Shown in pieces: positions 36,445-45,414 of a DNA stretch of 64,000 nt (positions are counted from its first letter, which is position 1; each line of letters begins with the position of its first letter). The stretch comes from Brucella daejeonensis (GTDB taxonomy: Bacteria > Pseudomonadota > Alphaproteobacteria > Rhizobiales > Rhizobiaceae), in assembly GCF_014199265.1 (NCBI RefSeq), contig NZ_JACIJG010000006.1:124001-188000 (forward strand). Direction: 5' to 3'. The notes beneath the pieces were generated by a model. The model saw only the letters and a list, made by a program, of their open reading frames with translations, made no database searches and was not told where the DNA came from. The position numbers were made by a program, and so were the translations under genes.

Positions 36445-37012
36445 ACTGCGCACGTCGGGTTTCCGCGCCATCGGTGCGGCCAATGCCGCCGATGCGATGC
36501 GGGTGCTGGACAAGACAGTGCCCGACCTCATCATCTGCGATATATTGATGCCCGGAACCAACGGGCTGCAATTTCTGGAACAGGTGCGCGGCACCCGTCC
36601 CGACCTTGGCGGAACGCCGTTCCTGTTTCTCACCGCGCTCGCCGATCGCAGCCACGAGCTGGAAGGCCGCGAAAGCGGCGCAGACGACTATCTCACCAAG
36701 CCCATCGATTTCGACGTCCTGATACTGACCATCAGGGCCAAGCTCGATCTGGTGGCGCGAATCAAGGCCATGTCGGCGAAACCTCCCGTTGCGGAACCGG
36801 AAGGCGAGTTCATCCATCTTTCGCGCCGCGAGACGGAAGTGCTGGCGGAAATCGGCGCGGGGTTCAAGAACGGCGAAATCGCCCGTAAACTTGGCCTTTC
36901 CGAGCACACGGTGAGCGATTACGTCAAGGCCGTCTATCAGAAACTCAGCGTCTCCTCGCGCGCGGAAGCAACGCGGGAGGCGATCAGACGCGGACTGATC
37001 ACGGTGCGGTAG
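36362..37012 (+). CDS. LuxR/FixJ-type response regulator
   Basis: The protein has 216 residues. The receiver domain has phospho-acceptor Asp60 (IICDILMPG), the acidic pair in CIEDEAH and Lys in LTKPIDF. A C-terminal LuxR-type helix-turn-helix follows (LSRRETEVLAEIGAG, GEIARKLGLSEHTVSDYV). The ATG at 36362 gives a compact receiver. A longer start at 36317 would add residues that have no receiver likeness. It is the cognate partner of the overlapping kinase gene. Confidence 0.9.
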   Translation: MRLPALPQTPTVLCIEDEAHILEELIDELRTSGFRAIGAANAADAMRVLDKTVPDLIICDILMPGTNGLQFLEQVRGTRPDLGGTPFLFLTALADRSHELEGRESGADDYLTKPIDFDVLILTIRAKLDLVARIKAMSAKPPVAEPEGEFIHLSRRETEVLAEIGAGFKNGEIARKLGLSEHTVSDYVKAVYQKLSVSSRAEATREAIRRGLITVR

Positions 37013-37179
37013 GAAAGGCCCCCGAGCCTGTTTCAGAAGTCACCATGAGCGGTCGCAAATGGCGATTTGCTGCATTCCGGCACTTATCTATGTTTAGGTA
37101 CCATTCAAGCTCCAGTACTCGAAAATCGCCATTTTCGCACACACATGCCGCTTTTTTATTCAGGCTCTTACCGTTCATG

Positions 37180-37218
37180 AAAAGGCCGCGCCGGGTTCCC
37201 GCGCAGCCTTTTGTTTTT
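37180..37218 (+). terminator. Terminator downstream of the response regulator
   Basis: AAAAGGC-rich and GCCTTTT-rich arms (about 37180-37192 with 37200-37212, with a mismatch) are followed by GTTTTT. It lies 168 bp after the stop. Confidence 0.7.
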
Positions 37219-37232
37219 GACACTCCAGCTAA

Positions 37233-37336
37233 AGCGGTTCCTGTTTTGACTGAACCGTTGGAACCGCTCTAACTATTTGTTTTTACGCATTATCCTACGC
37301 AAAACCGCTTCGCACTTTTGCTGGAAATGCTCTAGG
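37233..37336. repeat. Rhizobial-type intergenic repeat with 9-bp inverted repeat
   Basis: The element starts with AGCGGTTCC (37233-37241) paired to GGAACCGCT (37260-37268). It runs through a segment with ACGCATTATCC and CAAAACCGCTTCGCAC and ends near GCTCTAG. Sequences of this kind are scattered between genes in Brucella relatives. This is known from recollection of the group, not computed here. Confidence 0.6.
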
Positions 37337-37347
37337 GTCTCGTCACT

Positions 37348-37453
37348 CCCTCATCCTGAGGAGCCGCCGAAGGCGGCGTCTCGAAGGGCGAGGGAGCTTA
37401 TACCGAACCTCGCCCTTCGAGGCTTCGCTGCGCTTCGCACCTCAGGGTGAGGG
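37348..37453. repeat. Nested inverted repeat, alphaproteobacterial dispersed type
   Basis: The outer arms are CCCTCATCCTGAGG (37348-37361) and CCTCAGGGTGAGGG (37440-37453). The inner arms CTCGAAGGGCGAGG (37380-37393) and CCTCGCCCTTCGAG (37408-37421) are exact complements. It folds as a long cruciform. Together with the previous repeat it fills most of the 570-bp gap between the response regulator and the GFA gene. Confidence 0.75.
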
Positions 37454-37583
37454 CGATGGCGGATGCGACCAGCCCCTTATATCAAGGCGGTTCCGATGCT
37501 GACGCTATCCAAGCCTTGAAAAGGCTCAACCGCCGCACGGGCTTGATCAAAGCTCGATGAGTTCCGCTCATTGAGCTTTGGCA

Positions 37584-37994
37584 TTACCCTCGATCGGCAG
37601 GGGAACCTTGGAAAGACGCGACCGCTTCGTCAAGCTGCACCCAATCATGTTTTGATTGCTCGAATACTGACATGGTAGGTGGCGCGAACGCCGGATCGGC
37701 AAACGAACCGACCGCAACCCCGATCCAGGACGGCGAAGCATCGGCCTTCCAATAGACGGTCGACCCGCAAGTGGGGCAGAAATACATGCGGACCTTACGG
37801 CCGCTTTCGCCGATACGACCGAACTCTGTAACTGTTCCGGATATTTCGACACACTCGGCGGCATAGAAGGCATTGGCGCTGAATGGTGCGCCAGTTCTTC
37901 GTTGACAAGCGAGACAGTGGCACAGTGCGGTTAACTGTGGCGGTTCACGAAACGTCAGTCTAAGCGCGCCGCAGGCGCATTGGGCGTCAACCAT
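37584..37994 (-). CDS. GFA-family zinc protein (CENP-V/GFA domain)
   Basis: The protein has 136 residues, with the zinc-binding cysteine pattern of the GFA family: CACGALR near 6-12, CHCLACQR near 25-32, and CPTCGS near 73. Members are annotated as glutathione-dependent formaldehyde-activating-like, but few have proven activity. The ATG at 37994 follows AAGGAA; an in-frame GTG at 38009 lies on the ribosome site side and is less likely. It stands alone. Confidence 0.85.
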   Translation of the reverse strand: MVDAQCACGALRLTFREPPQLTALCHCLACQRRTGAPFSANAFYAAECVEISGTVTEFGRIGESGRKVRMYFCPTCGSTVYWKADASPSWIGVAVGSFADPAFAPPTMSVFEQSKHDWVQLDEAVASFQGSPADRG

Positions 37995-38292
37995 AGAAGT
38001 TCCTTCCACTTGCGCGATGAGATTACGATGAATTTTAGGGCTGAAGAACTGGCCAGAATCGCAACTCGTTGCGATAGGCGATGCAGAAGGCCTGAATTCT
38101 GATGTGATTTTTCAGGCTTGCCAAAGCGATAAGCTAGATGGCAAGAGTATCGCTGTCTAGTGGGAATCCATCTGACCGTCAGGGTCGTTCTTCTAATGGA
38201 GTTAGACCCCGGCACCGACCGTTCAAACAAATTTGTTGGGCGAAGGGGGCGACGATCTCGACAATGCCGGGACGTCAAATTACGATTTGAGC

Positions 38293-39486
38293 ATGGACCA
38301 ACTGATCCGGCGACGCGCCGTTTTTTTCATTGGCGGCTACGACCCGAAAACGCCGGAGGCGTTTTTCGGTCGGCTGAACAGAGAGATCAAACGTTTCGAA
38401 GCGCTGTGGAATGTGCGTTCCAGCGTTTCGCCCATCGATACCGATCCCGAATGTGAAATCGGCTCGGTCCGCATCAACAGCCATTGCGAACAGGAAGGCT
38501 GGAAGACCGAGACGGACTTCAATTTCCTCGTGCTGGACAGGATCGTTCTGGCGGATTTCGACCGCCCGCTCCCAATGCGGCTTGCGAAATATCTCGTCGC
38601 TTTCGGCGATTTCATCGTAACGGGAACGGCCTTCCGCTTTTTCGCCAGGGCATGGCGGTTCGGGCTTTATTTTCTCTATCCATTTCTGGTGCTTGCGCTG
38701 TTTGCAGCCGCCGGTCATGCGGCGGCGCGGCTGGCCGTTGAGTGGCTGGGCGCGCCGGACTGGGCAGGCTGGCTTGTCGCGCTCGCGGTCTTTTTCACCG
38801 CACTTGCCACGCTGGGCAGGAGATGGTCGACCAACCACCTGATGGACCTGTGGTCGTTCTCGCTCTATTTCATTCGCGGATGGCGCCCGGACGCCGCATC
38901 GCAGATGCAGCGCTTTGCCGCCGGAATCGTCGAAAAAGTGCGCGCCCGGCAATATGACGAGGTGATCCTGATCGGGCACAGCACCGGCGGCATGTTGATG
39001 CTCGACGTCGCGGCGCGCTGTCTGGCCATCGATCCGGCCTTCAGCGGACACGCCGAAAAGACCGCCCTGCTTACGCTCGGATCGACCGCCCTCAAGGCCG
39101 GTTATCATCCGGCGAGCGCCGGTTTCCGGCAGGGCGTGCAGCGTCTGGTGGACGATGGAAAGCTCGAATGGGTCGAAATCCAGTGTCTCACCGATGCGAT
39201 CAATTTCTACAAGACCGATCCCGTGACCGAGATGGGCCTGACGCGCGAGGCCGAGCGGGTCTTTCCGCTCGCGCGCACGGTTCGGATAAAAGACATGCTG
39301 CAACCGGAAACCTACAAGCGCGTGAAGCGCAGCCTTTTCCGTATGCACTATCAATATGTATTTGGAAATACGAAGCCCTATTGGTACGATTTCTTTCAGG
39401 TCTGCTGCGGGCCGACATCGCTTGTCGCACGCACCCGGGACCGTATCGTCGGCGCTTTGCCAAACGAGGGAAATCTTTCTGAATGA
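38293..39486 (+). CDS. Membrane-associated alpha/beta hydrolase
   Basis: The protein has 397 residues from ATG at 38293. The conserved opening RRRAVFFIGGYDPKTP and two or more membrane helices near 100-160 are followed by a hydrolase segment with the nucleophile motif GHSTGG near 231. The true start is uncertain because no strong ribosome site is seen; an in-frame TTG at 38233 would add 20 residues. Its stop overlaps the next gene by 4 bp (39483-39486), beginning a three-gene unit. The substrate is unknown; a lipid-like substrate is plausible given the membrane segments. Confidence 0.75.
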   Translation: MDQLIRRRAVFFIGGYDPKTPEAFFGRLNREIKRFEALWNVRSSVSPIDTDPECEIGSVRINSHCEQEGWKTETDFNFLVLDRIVLADFDRPLPMRLAKYLVAFGDFIVTGTAFRFFARAWRFGLYFLYPFLVLALFAAAGHAAARLAVEWLGAPDWAGWLVALAVFFTALATLGRRWSTNHLMDLWSFSLYFIRGWRPDAASQMQRFAAGIVEKVRARQYDEVILIGHSTGGMLMLDVAARCLAIDPAFSGHAEKTALLTLGSTALKAGYHPASAGFRQGVQRLVDDGKLEWVEIQCLTDAINFYKTDPVTEMGLTREAERVFPLARTVRIKDMLQPETYKRVKRSLFRMHYQYVFGNTKPYWYDFFQVCCGPTSLVARTRDRIVGALPNEGNLSE

Positions 39487-40067
39487 CACCGACACTGGCT
39501 GCCATCATCTGGGGCATCGGGCTTGTTGCCTGGGTGGTTATCCGGGTGCCGCACAGGCGGCGCGCGCGCAAGGTCCAGGTTGCAAGCGACGCCCGGACCA
39601 TCGGCGACCGGCTGGCGCTGGGCATTGCGACGCTCAGCCTGTCGCTTGTGCCGATCGTCTATGTCGCGACGGGGTTTCCGGCCTTTGCCGACTATGCTTT
39701 CCAGCCATGGCTGGGCTGGATCGGGCTCGTCGTCGAACTGGCTTTTCTCTGGCTTTTTCATGCAAGCCATCGCCAGCTCGGCAAGAACTGGTCCGTCTCG
39801 CTGGAAATCCGCAGCGAACACAAGCTGGTGACGGAAGGGCTTTACCGCTATGTGCGTCACCCCATGTATCTGTCGTTCTGGCTGTGGGCGATCGCGCAAT
39901 TCTGCCTGCTGCCGAACTGGTTTGCAGGGCTGGCCGGGCTGGTCGGCGTCGGCATTCTCTATTTCTACCGCATCGGCCATGAAGAAGCCATGATGCGGGA
40001 GACATTTGGCGCCGCCTATGACGAATATGCCAGCCGGACAGGACGCATTATCCCCAAACCCTGGTAA
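39483..40067 (+). CDS. Isoprenylcysteine carboxyl methyltransferase-family membrane protein
   Basis: This is a 194-residue protein with about five membrane helices. The ICMT/PEMT-type cofactor-binding motif RHPMYLSFWLW near 125 and the EEAMMRETFGAAYDEYASR segment near 163 are present. Bacterial members methylate lipids or small molecules, and their real substrates are mostly unknown. The gene is coupled to hydrolase genes on both sides (4-bp overlap upstream, 6 bp downstream), suggesting a shared lipid-modifying pathway. Confidence 0.82.
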   Translation: MTPTLAAIIWGIGLVAWVVIRVPHRRRARKVQVASDARTIGDRLALGIATLSLSLVPIVYVATGFPAFADYAFQPWLGWIGLVVELAFLWLFHASHRQLGKNWSVSLEIRSEHKLVTEGLYRYVRHPMYLSFWLWAIAQFCLLPNWFAGLAGLVGVGILYFYRIGHEEAMMRETFGAAYDEYASRTGRIIPKPW

Positions 40068-40073
40068 TTGAAG

Positions 40074-40721
40074 ATGGTTTCAAGAACGAACAGGCCCTTT
40101 CCCAAGGTCTTTACGCGCCGTTCGCTGCTGGTCGCGGCAGCGGCCTTCGGCCTGCTGCAAGGCACGGCCCAGGCCGCCCCCAAACGCGCGGCATCCGGCA
40201 GATCGTCTCAGGCCGATGTCTATCTGCTGCGTGGTTTCGCCGACATTTTCTCCGCCGGCATCGACCAGATCGGCCAGAAATTGCAGGCCAGCGGCGTCGA
40301 TGCGCATGTGAGCAGCCATCGGGCGTGGCGTTTCGTGATGAACCGGATACTCGCCGACCACAGCAAAAATCCGCGAGCGCCGGTCATCCTGATCGGCCAT
40401 TCGCTCGGCGCCAATGCCGTCATCGACATTGCCGAGGGACTGGAAAAACACGGAATTCGGGTCGATTACATGGCGACCTTCGCCGCCACCGCGCCCGATC
40501 CGCTGCCGGGCAATGTCCGGCGTGTGGTGAATTACTACTTCAAGCGGCACGGCTGGGGACTGCCGCTTACGCCGGGGCCGCGCTTCCGCGGTAACCTCGA
40601 CAATCGCGACTTTTCGGACATCAAGGATATCGGCCACTTCAACATCGAAAAACAGCGCCCGCTTCAGGACGAAGTGGTCCGCAACGTTTTGAGGATCGTG
40701 CGTTCGAAGAGGGGCAGGTGA
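40074..40721 (+). CDS. Exported serine hydrolase (lipase/thioesterase-like)
   Basis: The protein has 215 residues from ATG at 40074. A signal peptide with paired arginines (TRRSLLVAAAAFGLL) could use the Tat route. The nucleophile motif is IGHSLGAN near 105, and the rest fits a small alpha/beta hydrolase. It follows the methyltransferase-like gene immediately. The substrate is unknown. Confidence 0.75.
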   Translation: MVSRTNRPFPKVFTRRSLLVAAAAFGLLQGTAQAAPKRAASGRSSQADVYLLRGFADIFSAGIDQIGQKLQASGVDAHVSSHRAWRFVMNRILADHSKNPRAPVILIGHSLGANAVIDIAEGLEKHGIRVDYMATFAATAPDPLPGNVRRVVNYYFKRHGWGLPLTPGPRFRGNLDNRDFSDIKDIGHFNIEKQRPLQDEVVRNVLRIVRSKRGR

Positions 40722-40815
40722 GCGGCCACCCGCTCTTCGCCTGCCGCAGCCTTATCGCAGGGCGCCCGGAACCGGAAAACCATGTCCCGGATCGCCCCCG
40801 CGCCAGAGCATCTGT

Positions 40816-41583
40816 CTACGTGTGCGCCATGTCCGCAAGGACGCCTTGGGCCGCCTTGATCAACAATCCGAGATCGACAGCGCCTGCGACGAAGCGGTAG
40901 CCCCAGTTCCGATATCGCACGGCGTCCGCGGCATTGGTCGCCAGAATTCCGGGCACCTTGCCCGCCGCCAGAATGCGTTGCGCGGCCTGCTGCAGGGCCG
41001 CCTGGACGTCGGCATGTCCCGGTTTACCGAGGTGACCGAGAGAAGCCGCCAGATCGGAAGGCCCGACAAAGACGCCATCGACCCCGTCGACCGCGGCGAT
41101 GGCCTCGAGCCGGTCGAGCGCCTCGCGCGTCTCGATCTGCACCAGAACGCATGTCTCCTCATTCGCCACCGTGAAATAATCCGACGTCAGGCCGAAACGG
41201 CTGGCACGCGTCGATCCGGCCACACCGCGAATGCCCGACGGTGGATATCGGGTCGCGGCCACCGCCGCCGCCGCTTCTTCAGGGGTCTGCACGAAAGGCA
41301 CGAGCACCGTCTGGGCGCCGATGTCGAGGATGCGCTTGAGAAGAACCTTGTCGTTCCAGGCGGGGCGAACCACAACGGCCGACTTGCCTGCGGCAGCAGC
41401 CTGAAGCAACGGCTGAACGCCAGCCACCTCGACCGGAGAATGCTCCGTATCGAACAGCAGCCAATCGAACCCGACGAGCGACAGGGCTTCCGCAGTCTGG
41501 GGGCTTGCGATCGACATCCAGAGGCCATGTAAGGTTTCCCCGGCCAGAAGGCGCCGCTTGAATTCGTTTCTGGGAGCTTGCAT
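40816..41583 (-). CDS. HpaI-type aldolase (4-hydroxy-2-oxoheptane-1,7-dioate/4-hydroxy-2-oxo acid aldolase)
   Basis: This 255-residue class II pyruvate aldolase of the HpcH/HpaI family has GFDWLLFDTEHSP near 38-50, VRPAWND near 73, LVPFVQT near 95 and the RYPPSGIRG loop near 112. It splits the hydrated ring-cleavage product into pyruvate plus a semialdehyde. It is the last gene of the long - strand operon. Its nearest named likeness is HpaI of homoprotocatechuate breakdown. Confidence 0.85.
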   Translation of the reverse strand: MQAPRNEFKRRLLAGETLHGLWMSIASPQTAEALSLVGFDWLLFDTEHSPVEVAGVQPLLQAAAAGKSAVVVRPAWNDKVLLKRILDIGAQTVLVPFVQTPEEAAAAVAATRYPPSGIRGVAGSTRASRFGLTSDYFTVANEETCVLVQIETREALDRLEAIAAVDGVDGVFVGPSDLAASLGHLGKPGHADVQAALQQAAQRILAAGKVPGILATNAADAVRYRNWGYRFVAGAVDLGLLIKAAQGVLADMAHT

Positions 41584-41595
41584 CGACCCGCCCCC

Positions 41596-42378
41596 TCAAA
41601 CGAACTGCACGGCGACCGAGCCGAGCGGCCCGAAATCAGCATGAAGCGTATCGCCTTTTTTCGCCCATACGGGCCGGGTAAAGCTGCCGGAGAGCAACAT
41701 ATGCCCGGGTTCGAGCGTGACGCCGAACGGCGCCAGCTTGTTGGCAAGCCAGGCGACCGCCATTGCCGGATGGCCCAGCACACCGGCGGCAAGGCCCGTC
41801 TCCTCGATCTCGGAGTTACGGTAGAAGATGGCGCCGGCCCAGCGCAGGTCCACATCCTCGGGCCGAACCGGCCGTCCGCCGAGAACCAACCCCGCCGCCG
41901 CGCCATTGTCGGCGACCGTGTCGAAAATCCTGCGCGGTTCCGTCACCCGCGCGTCGATGATCTCGATCGACGGCACCACCCATTCGGTCGCACGCAGCAC
42001 GTCGACCAGACCGACATTCGGCCCCTTCAGCGGCTCCTTGAGGATGAAGGTCAGCTCCGGCTCGACGCGCGGCACGCAGAAATCCTCGAAACGGACCTTG
42101 GCACCGTCCGACAGCACGAGATCGTCGAACATATAACCATAGTCCGGTTCGTCGATCCTGGATGCGGCCTGCATGGCCTTGGAGGTCAGGCCGATCTTGT
42201 GGCCGATGATCTTCGCCCCGGCTTTCACCTTGGCATCCGCGACGGCGGAGGAAATTGCATAGGAATCGGCAATCTCGATATCGGGAAACAATTCCGAGGG
42301 GCGCGGCCCCTGAACCTTGGTGCGGTGGCTTTCCAGCAGGCTCGCCACACACCGGGCGCGCTGTTCTTCGTTCAACAT
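41596..42378 (-). CDS. HpaH-type 2-oxo-hept-3-ene-1,7-dioate hydratase
   Basis: The protein has 260 residues of the MhpD/HpaH/fumarylacetoacetase-fold hydratase family. GHKIGLTSKAMQ near 59, VEPELTFIL near 104, and EWVVPSIEIID near 131 are conserved. It adds water to the dienoate formed after meta cleavage. It could be the homologous 4-oxalocrotonate decarboxylase, but the pattern favours the hydratase. It lies 12 bp upstream of the aldolase gene. Confidence 0.83.
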   Translation of the reverse strand: MLNEEQRARCVASLLESHRTKVQGPRPSELFPDIEIADSYAISSAVADAKVKAGAKIIGHKIGLTSKAMQAASRIDEPDYGYMFDDLVLSDGAKVRFEDFCVPRVEPELTFILKEPLKGPNVGLVDVLRATEWVVPSIEIIDARVTEPRRIFDTVADNGAAAGLVLGGRPVRPEDVDLRWAGAIFYRNSEIEETGLAAGVLGHPAMAVAWLANKLAPFGVTLEPGHMLLSGSFTRPVWAKKGDTLHADFGPLGSVAVQFV

Positions 42379-42392
42379 TCGTCAAGAGCCTT

Positions 42393-43847
42393 TCAGAGTT
42401 TGATGCAGACGTTGCGCAGCTCGGTATAGAATTCGAGGGAATGGATTCCGCCTTCGCGGCCGATGCCGGAGGCTTTCGAGCCGCCAAAGGGGGTTCTGAG
42501 GTCGCGCAGGAACCAGCAATTGACCCAGGCAATGCCCACCTCGATCTGCCGCGAAACGCGGTGCGCGCGCGACAGGTTCGTCGTCCAGATGGAGGTGGCC
42601 AGCCCGTAAGGACTGTCATTTGCCAGAGCGACGCCTTCTTCTTCGGTATCGAAGGGGGTTATGTGGGTGCACGGCCCGAAAATCTCGTCGGTGATCACCG
42701 GCGCGTGTTGCGGCAGGCCGGTCCAGACGGTCGGTTCCACCCAATAACCAGCCTCGTAGCCCTGGAGGTCCGGCACGCCGCCGCCAGCGAGGATCGTCGC
42801 CCCTTCGGCCTTGGCCTTCTCGTAATAGGAAAGCACTTTCTGCCGGTGTTCAGCGCTGATCAGCGGCCCCATGGTGGTTGCCGGATCGAAGGGATCACCG
42901 AAACGGTAGCTTCCGGCCTTGCGCGCCAATCCTTCCGCCAGCCGCTCGAAGATGCCGCGCTGGACATAGAGCCGCTCCGTACCGAGGCAGACCTGCCCGG
43001 TATTGGCAAAACAGGCGCGACCGATCCCTTCCAGCGTGGCGTCGAGATCAGCATCATCGAAGATGATGCCAGCATTCTTGCCGCCAAGCTCCAGCGATAC
43101 CGGGCGAATGCCGCCGGCGGCAGCGCGCATGATCGCCTCGCCGGTGCGTGTCTCGCCGGTGAAGGTGATGCCGTCGACATCCAGATGGCTCGTCAGAAAC
43201 TCGCCTGCGGCTCCCGGCCCTGTTCCGTGGACGACGTTATAGACACCCCGGGGGATTCCCGCCGCGTTCATCACCTCGCCGAGCAGCGTCGCCGTTGCCG
43301 GGGTTTCCTCCGATGGCTTGACCACCACCGTGTTGCCGCAGGCGAGCGCGGGAGCGACCTTCCACGTCATCAGGAGAAGCGGCAAGTTCCACGGGCACAC
43401 GACAGCGATGACGCCACGGGGCAGCCTCAGCGCATAGTTGAGCGCCCCGGCACCGTCCGGGGTGGCCATTTCGAAGCTTTCCGTCGAGGCGGTCAGGATC
43501 TGGTCGGCGAAGACGTTGAAATTGGCCGCGCCGCGCGGGATGTCGATATGAGAAGCGATCGAGCGAGGTTTCCCGGTGTCGCGTATCTCGGCCGCCAGGA
43601 ACTCTTCGAAGCGCGCATTGATACCGTCTGCCACCTTGCGCAGAAGCGCGACACGTTCGGAAACCGGCATCCGGCCCCAAGGCCCCTTGAGGGCCGCCCG
43701 GGCAGCTCCGACGGCGGCATCGACCTCGGATTTGCCCGCGGCGGAAATCTCGCCGATGACCGCACCGGTGCTCGGAAAGTGATTGGCGTAGGCTTCGCCG
43801 CTGCCGCGAACGAAATTGCCGTCGATGAAATTCAGATAGGTCGTCAC
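42393..43847 (-). CDS. Hydroxymuconic semialdehyde dehydrogenase (HpaE/XylG type)
   Basis: This is a 484-residue aldehyde dehydrogenase with catalytic Cys in NTGQVCLGTERLYV near 278 and catalytic Glu in LELGGKNAG near 245. Those segments are typical of 2-hydroxymuconic and 5-carboxymethyl-2-hydroxymuconic semialdehyde dehydrogenases. The GTG at 43847 has AAAGGA 6 nt upstream and gives the family's usual MTTYLNFIDG-like opening. A GTG at 43862 is the alternative. It oxidises the ring-cleavage aldehyde to the acid passed on to the downstream enzymes. Confidence 0.85.
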   Translation of the reverse strand: MTTYLNFIDGNFVRGSGEAYANHFPSTGAVIGEISAAGKSEVDAAVGAARAALKGPWGRMPVSERVALLRKVADGINARFEEFLAAEIRDTGKPRSIASHIDIPRGAANFNVFADQILTASTESFEMATPDGAGALNYALRLPRGVIAVVCPWNLPLLLMTWKVAPALACGNTVVVKPSEETPATATLLGEVMNAAGIPRGVYNVVHGTGPGAAGEFLTSHLDVDGITFTGETRTGEAIMRAAAGGIRPVSLELGGKNAGIIFDDADLDATLEGIGRACFANTGQVCLGTERLYVQRGIFERLAEGLARKAGSYRFGDPFDPATTMGPLISAEHRQKVLSYYEKAKAEGATILAGGGVPDLQGYEAGYWVEPTVWTGLPQHAPVITDEIFGPCTHITPFDTEEEGVALANDSPYGLATSIWTTNLSRAHRVSRQIEVGIAWVNCWFLRDLRTPFGGSKASGIGREGGIHSLEFYTELRNVCIKL

Positions 43848-43874
43848 GTCTTGTCCTTTCACATGACCGCTTGG

Positions 43875-44552
43875 TCAGGAATTTCGTTCGGGGTCGCCTG
43901 CCGTCAGGTACTCCCACATCCGTTCCACAATTCCGCCACCAAACGTCGCCCGCACTGCCGCATCCGCGGCGCTGACCACCGGCGCCGACGCCGCGTTGCC
44001 AGCGGAAAGCGCTGCAAGCTCGATCCGGCACATATCCTCGAGATACCAGGCGAGCATCAGCGCCTCCTCGATCGAGCCGCCGCTAACCACAGCGCCATTG
44101 CCGCGCATCAAGACACCGGCGCTCTCGCCCATGGCGTCAACAACGCCTGAAGCGCGAGCGTCGTCACGAATGAGCTGTATGTCGTCCCAAAAGCCGACCT
44201 GCGGCGCAAAATAGGTTCCGAAACCATGGCGCATCTGCGGACGCAGGCCGAGGGCGGCAAGCGCCATGACGCTCGGCGACATGAAGCGGATGACGGCGCC
44301 TGCGGCGGGCCGTGCGGCGTAGATTTTCTGATGCAGACGCACTTCACCGAGCACGCCCGCCGGTAGCGCACCGGAGACGGGCACCGTCGTGCAGGGTTCA
44401 CCGGGCAAGATGAGGCCCATCGGCCTTGGCGGGCAGACGAGAAAACTGTCATCGTCCAGGCGGGCCGAGCAGTGACCATAGGCGTGCACAAGCCCGGCCC
44501 GTCCCAATGCGCGGGCCGCCATTCTCACGGCGATTGCCGGATCGTTCACCAT
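43875..44552 (-). CDS. Class II aldolase/adducin-family protein lacking zinc ligands
   Basis: The protein has 225 residues with the family's overall pattern (HAYGHCSARL, VRLHQKIYAARP, DDIQLI, MRGNGAVVSGGSIEEA). The zinc-binding HxH of active members is replaced by RFM in GAVIRFMSPS near 93. The third histidine of the usual NHG is replaced in GNG. Either it uses different chemistry or it is a non-catalytic partner. The ATG at 44552 with an upstream AAGGA gives the family length. It sits where a decarboxylase or isomerase step of the pathway would be expected. Confidence 0.72.
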   Translation of the reverse strand: MVNDPAIAVRMAARALGRAGLVHAYGHCSARLDDDSFLVCPPRPMGLILPGEPCTTVPVSGALPAGVLGEVRLHQKIYAARPAAGAVIRFMSPSVMALAALGLRPQMRHGFGTYFAPQVGFWDDIQLIRDDARASGVVDAMGESAGVLMRGNGAVVSGGSIEEALMLAWYLEDMCRIELAALSAGNAASAPVVSAADAAVRATFGGGIVERMWEYLTAGDPERNS

Positions 44553-44556
44553 GTCT

Positions 44557-45414
44557 TCAATCCTTGAAAGCGGCGATGTTCGGCTTCGCGCCCCAATGGC
44601 AGAAGCCCTTGGGTTCGAAGTGGAACTGCCGGTCGCGCCATAAAGGTTCGTCATGGATTTCGCATACTCCGGTCGAATATTCGAAAGTCATGCCCTCAGG
44701 CCCGGTGAAATAGAGGAACTGTGCCGAGGATGTCGGGTGCCTGCCAGGGCCAAAGGTGATGTTGACCTGGTTTTCCCGCACATGGCTGAAGGAGCGCTGA
44801 ATATCGTCCGTACTCTCCACCTGGTGGTTGATGTGCTGAATGCCTGCCTTGTGATAAGGGAAGAGCGCGATCGAGTGGTGGATCGTGCCAAGCCGCATCA
44901 AGGGGGCGTCGCCAATGCGGTCTGAAACCCGGGCATTGCAGACCTGCGTCCAGAATGCTTCGTCGCGTTCGGCGTCCGTGGTGCAGAGCCCCACATGGGA
45001 AAAGCCGGTAATACCGGCGTCACGCGTGCCGTGATAGCGCCTGCCCGACATTTCGGGACGCACGACGAACTCGATGCCGTTGCCGGTCGGGTCGTTGAAG
45101 CGGATGAACTCGCGCACATGGCGCGCGTCGCATTCCTGAGCGGTCCCGTAATGAACACGATGACCCAGGCCCTCCAGCGTGGACGCCGCGCGCTGGAGAT
45201 CGTCCGACGAGCCTATCTGGAAGGCCGTGACCTGATCCTGCGGATCGCCCTCGAAATAACAGAGCGTATGTTCGCGCGAATCCGATTTGAAATAGGTGGA
45301 ATTGCGCCTGCGTTCGGAGACTTCAAGCCCCAATATGTTGACCGCGAACCATTCCGCGCCTGCTAGGTCAGTGGTTCCAAGCCGGCAATAGACAACGTCC
45401 TTGAGTTCGATCAT
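44557..45414 (-). CDS. Extradiol ring-cleavage dioxygenase (type I, VOC fold), metal ligands present
   Basis: The protein has 285 residues with two vicinal-oxygen-chelate domains. The iron ligands of type I extradiol dioxygenases can be placed: His140 in GFSHVGL, His194 in IQHINHQVE and Glu245 in MTFEYSTG. It should open a catechol-type ring between C2 and C3. The ATG at 45414 follows GGAGG and overlaps the stop of the preceding paralogue (ATGA). The substrate is not determined; the HpaE/H/I-like neighbours suggest a carboxylated catechol. Confidence 0.83.
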   Translation of the reverse strand: MIELKDVVYCRLGTTDLAGAEWFAVNILGLEVSERRRNSTYFKSDSREHTLCYFEGDPQDQVTAFQIGSSDDLQRAASTLEGLGHRVHYGTAQECDARHVREFIRFNDPTGNGIEFVVRPEMSGRRYHGTRDAGITGFSHVGLCTTDAERDEAFWTQVCNARVSDRIGDAPLMRLGTIHHSIALFPYHKAGIQHINHQVESTDDIQRSFSHVRENQVNITFGPGRHPTSSAQFLYFTGPEGMTFEYSTGVCEIHDEPLWRDRQFHFEPKGFCHWGAKPNIAAFKD

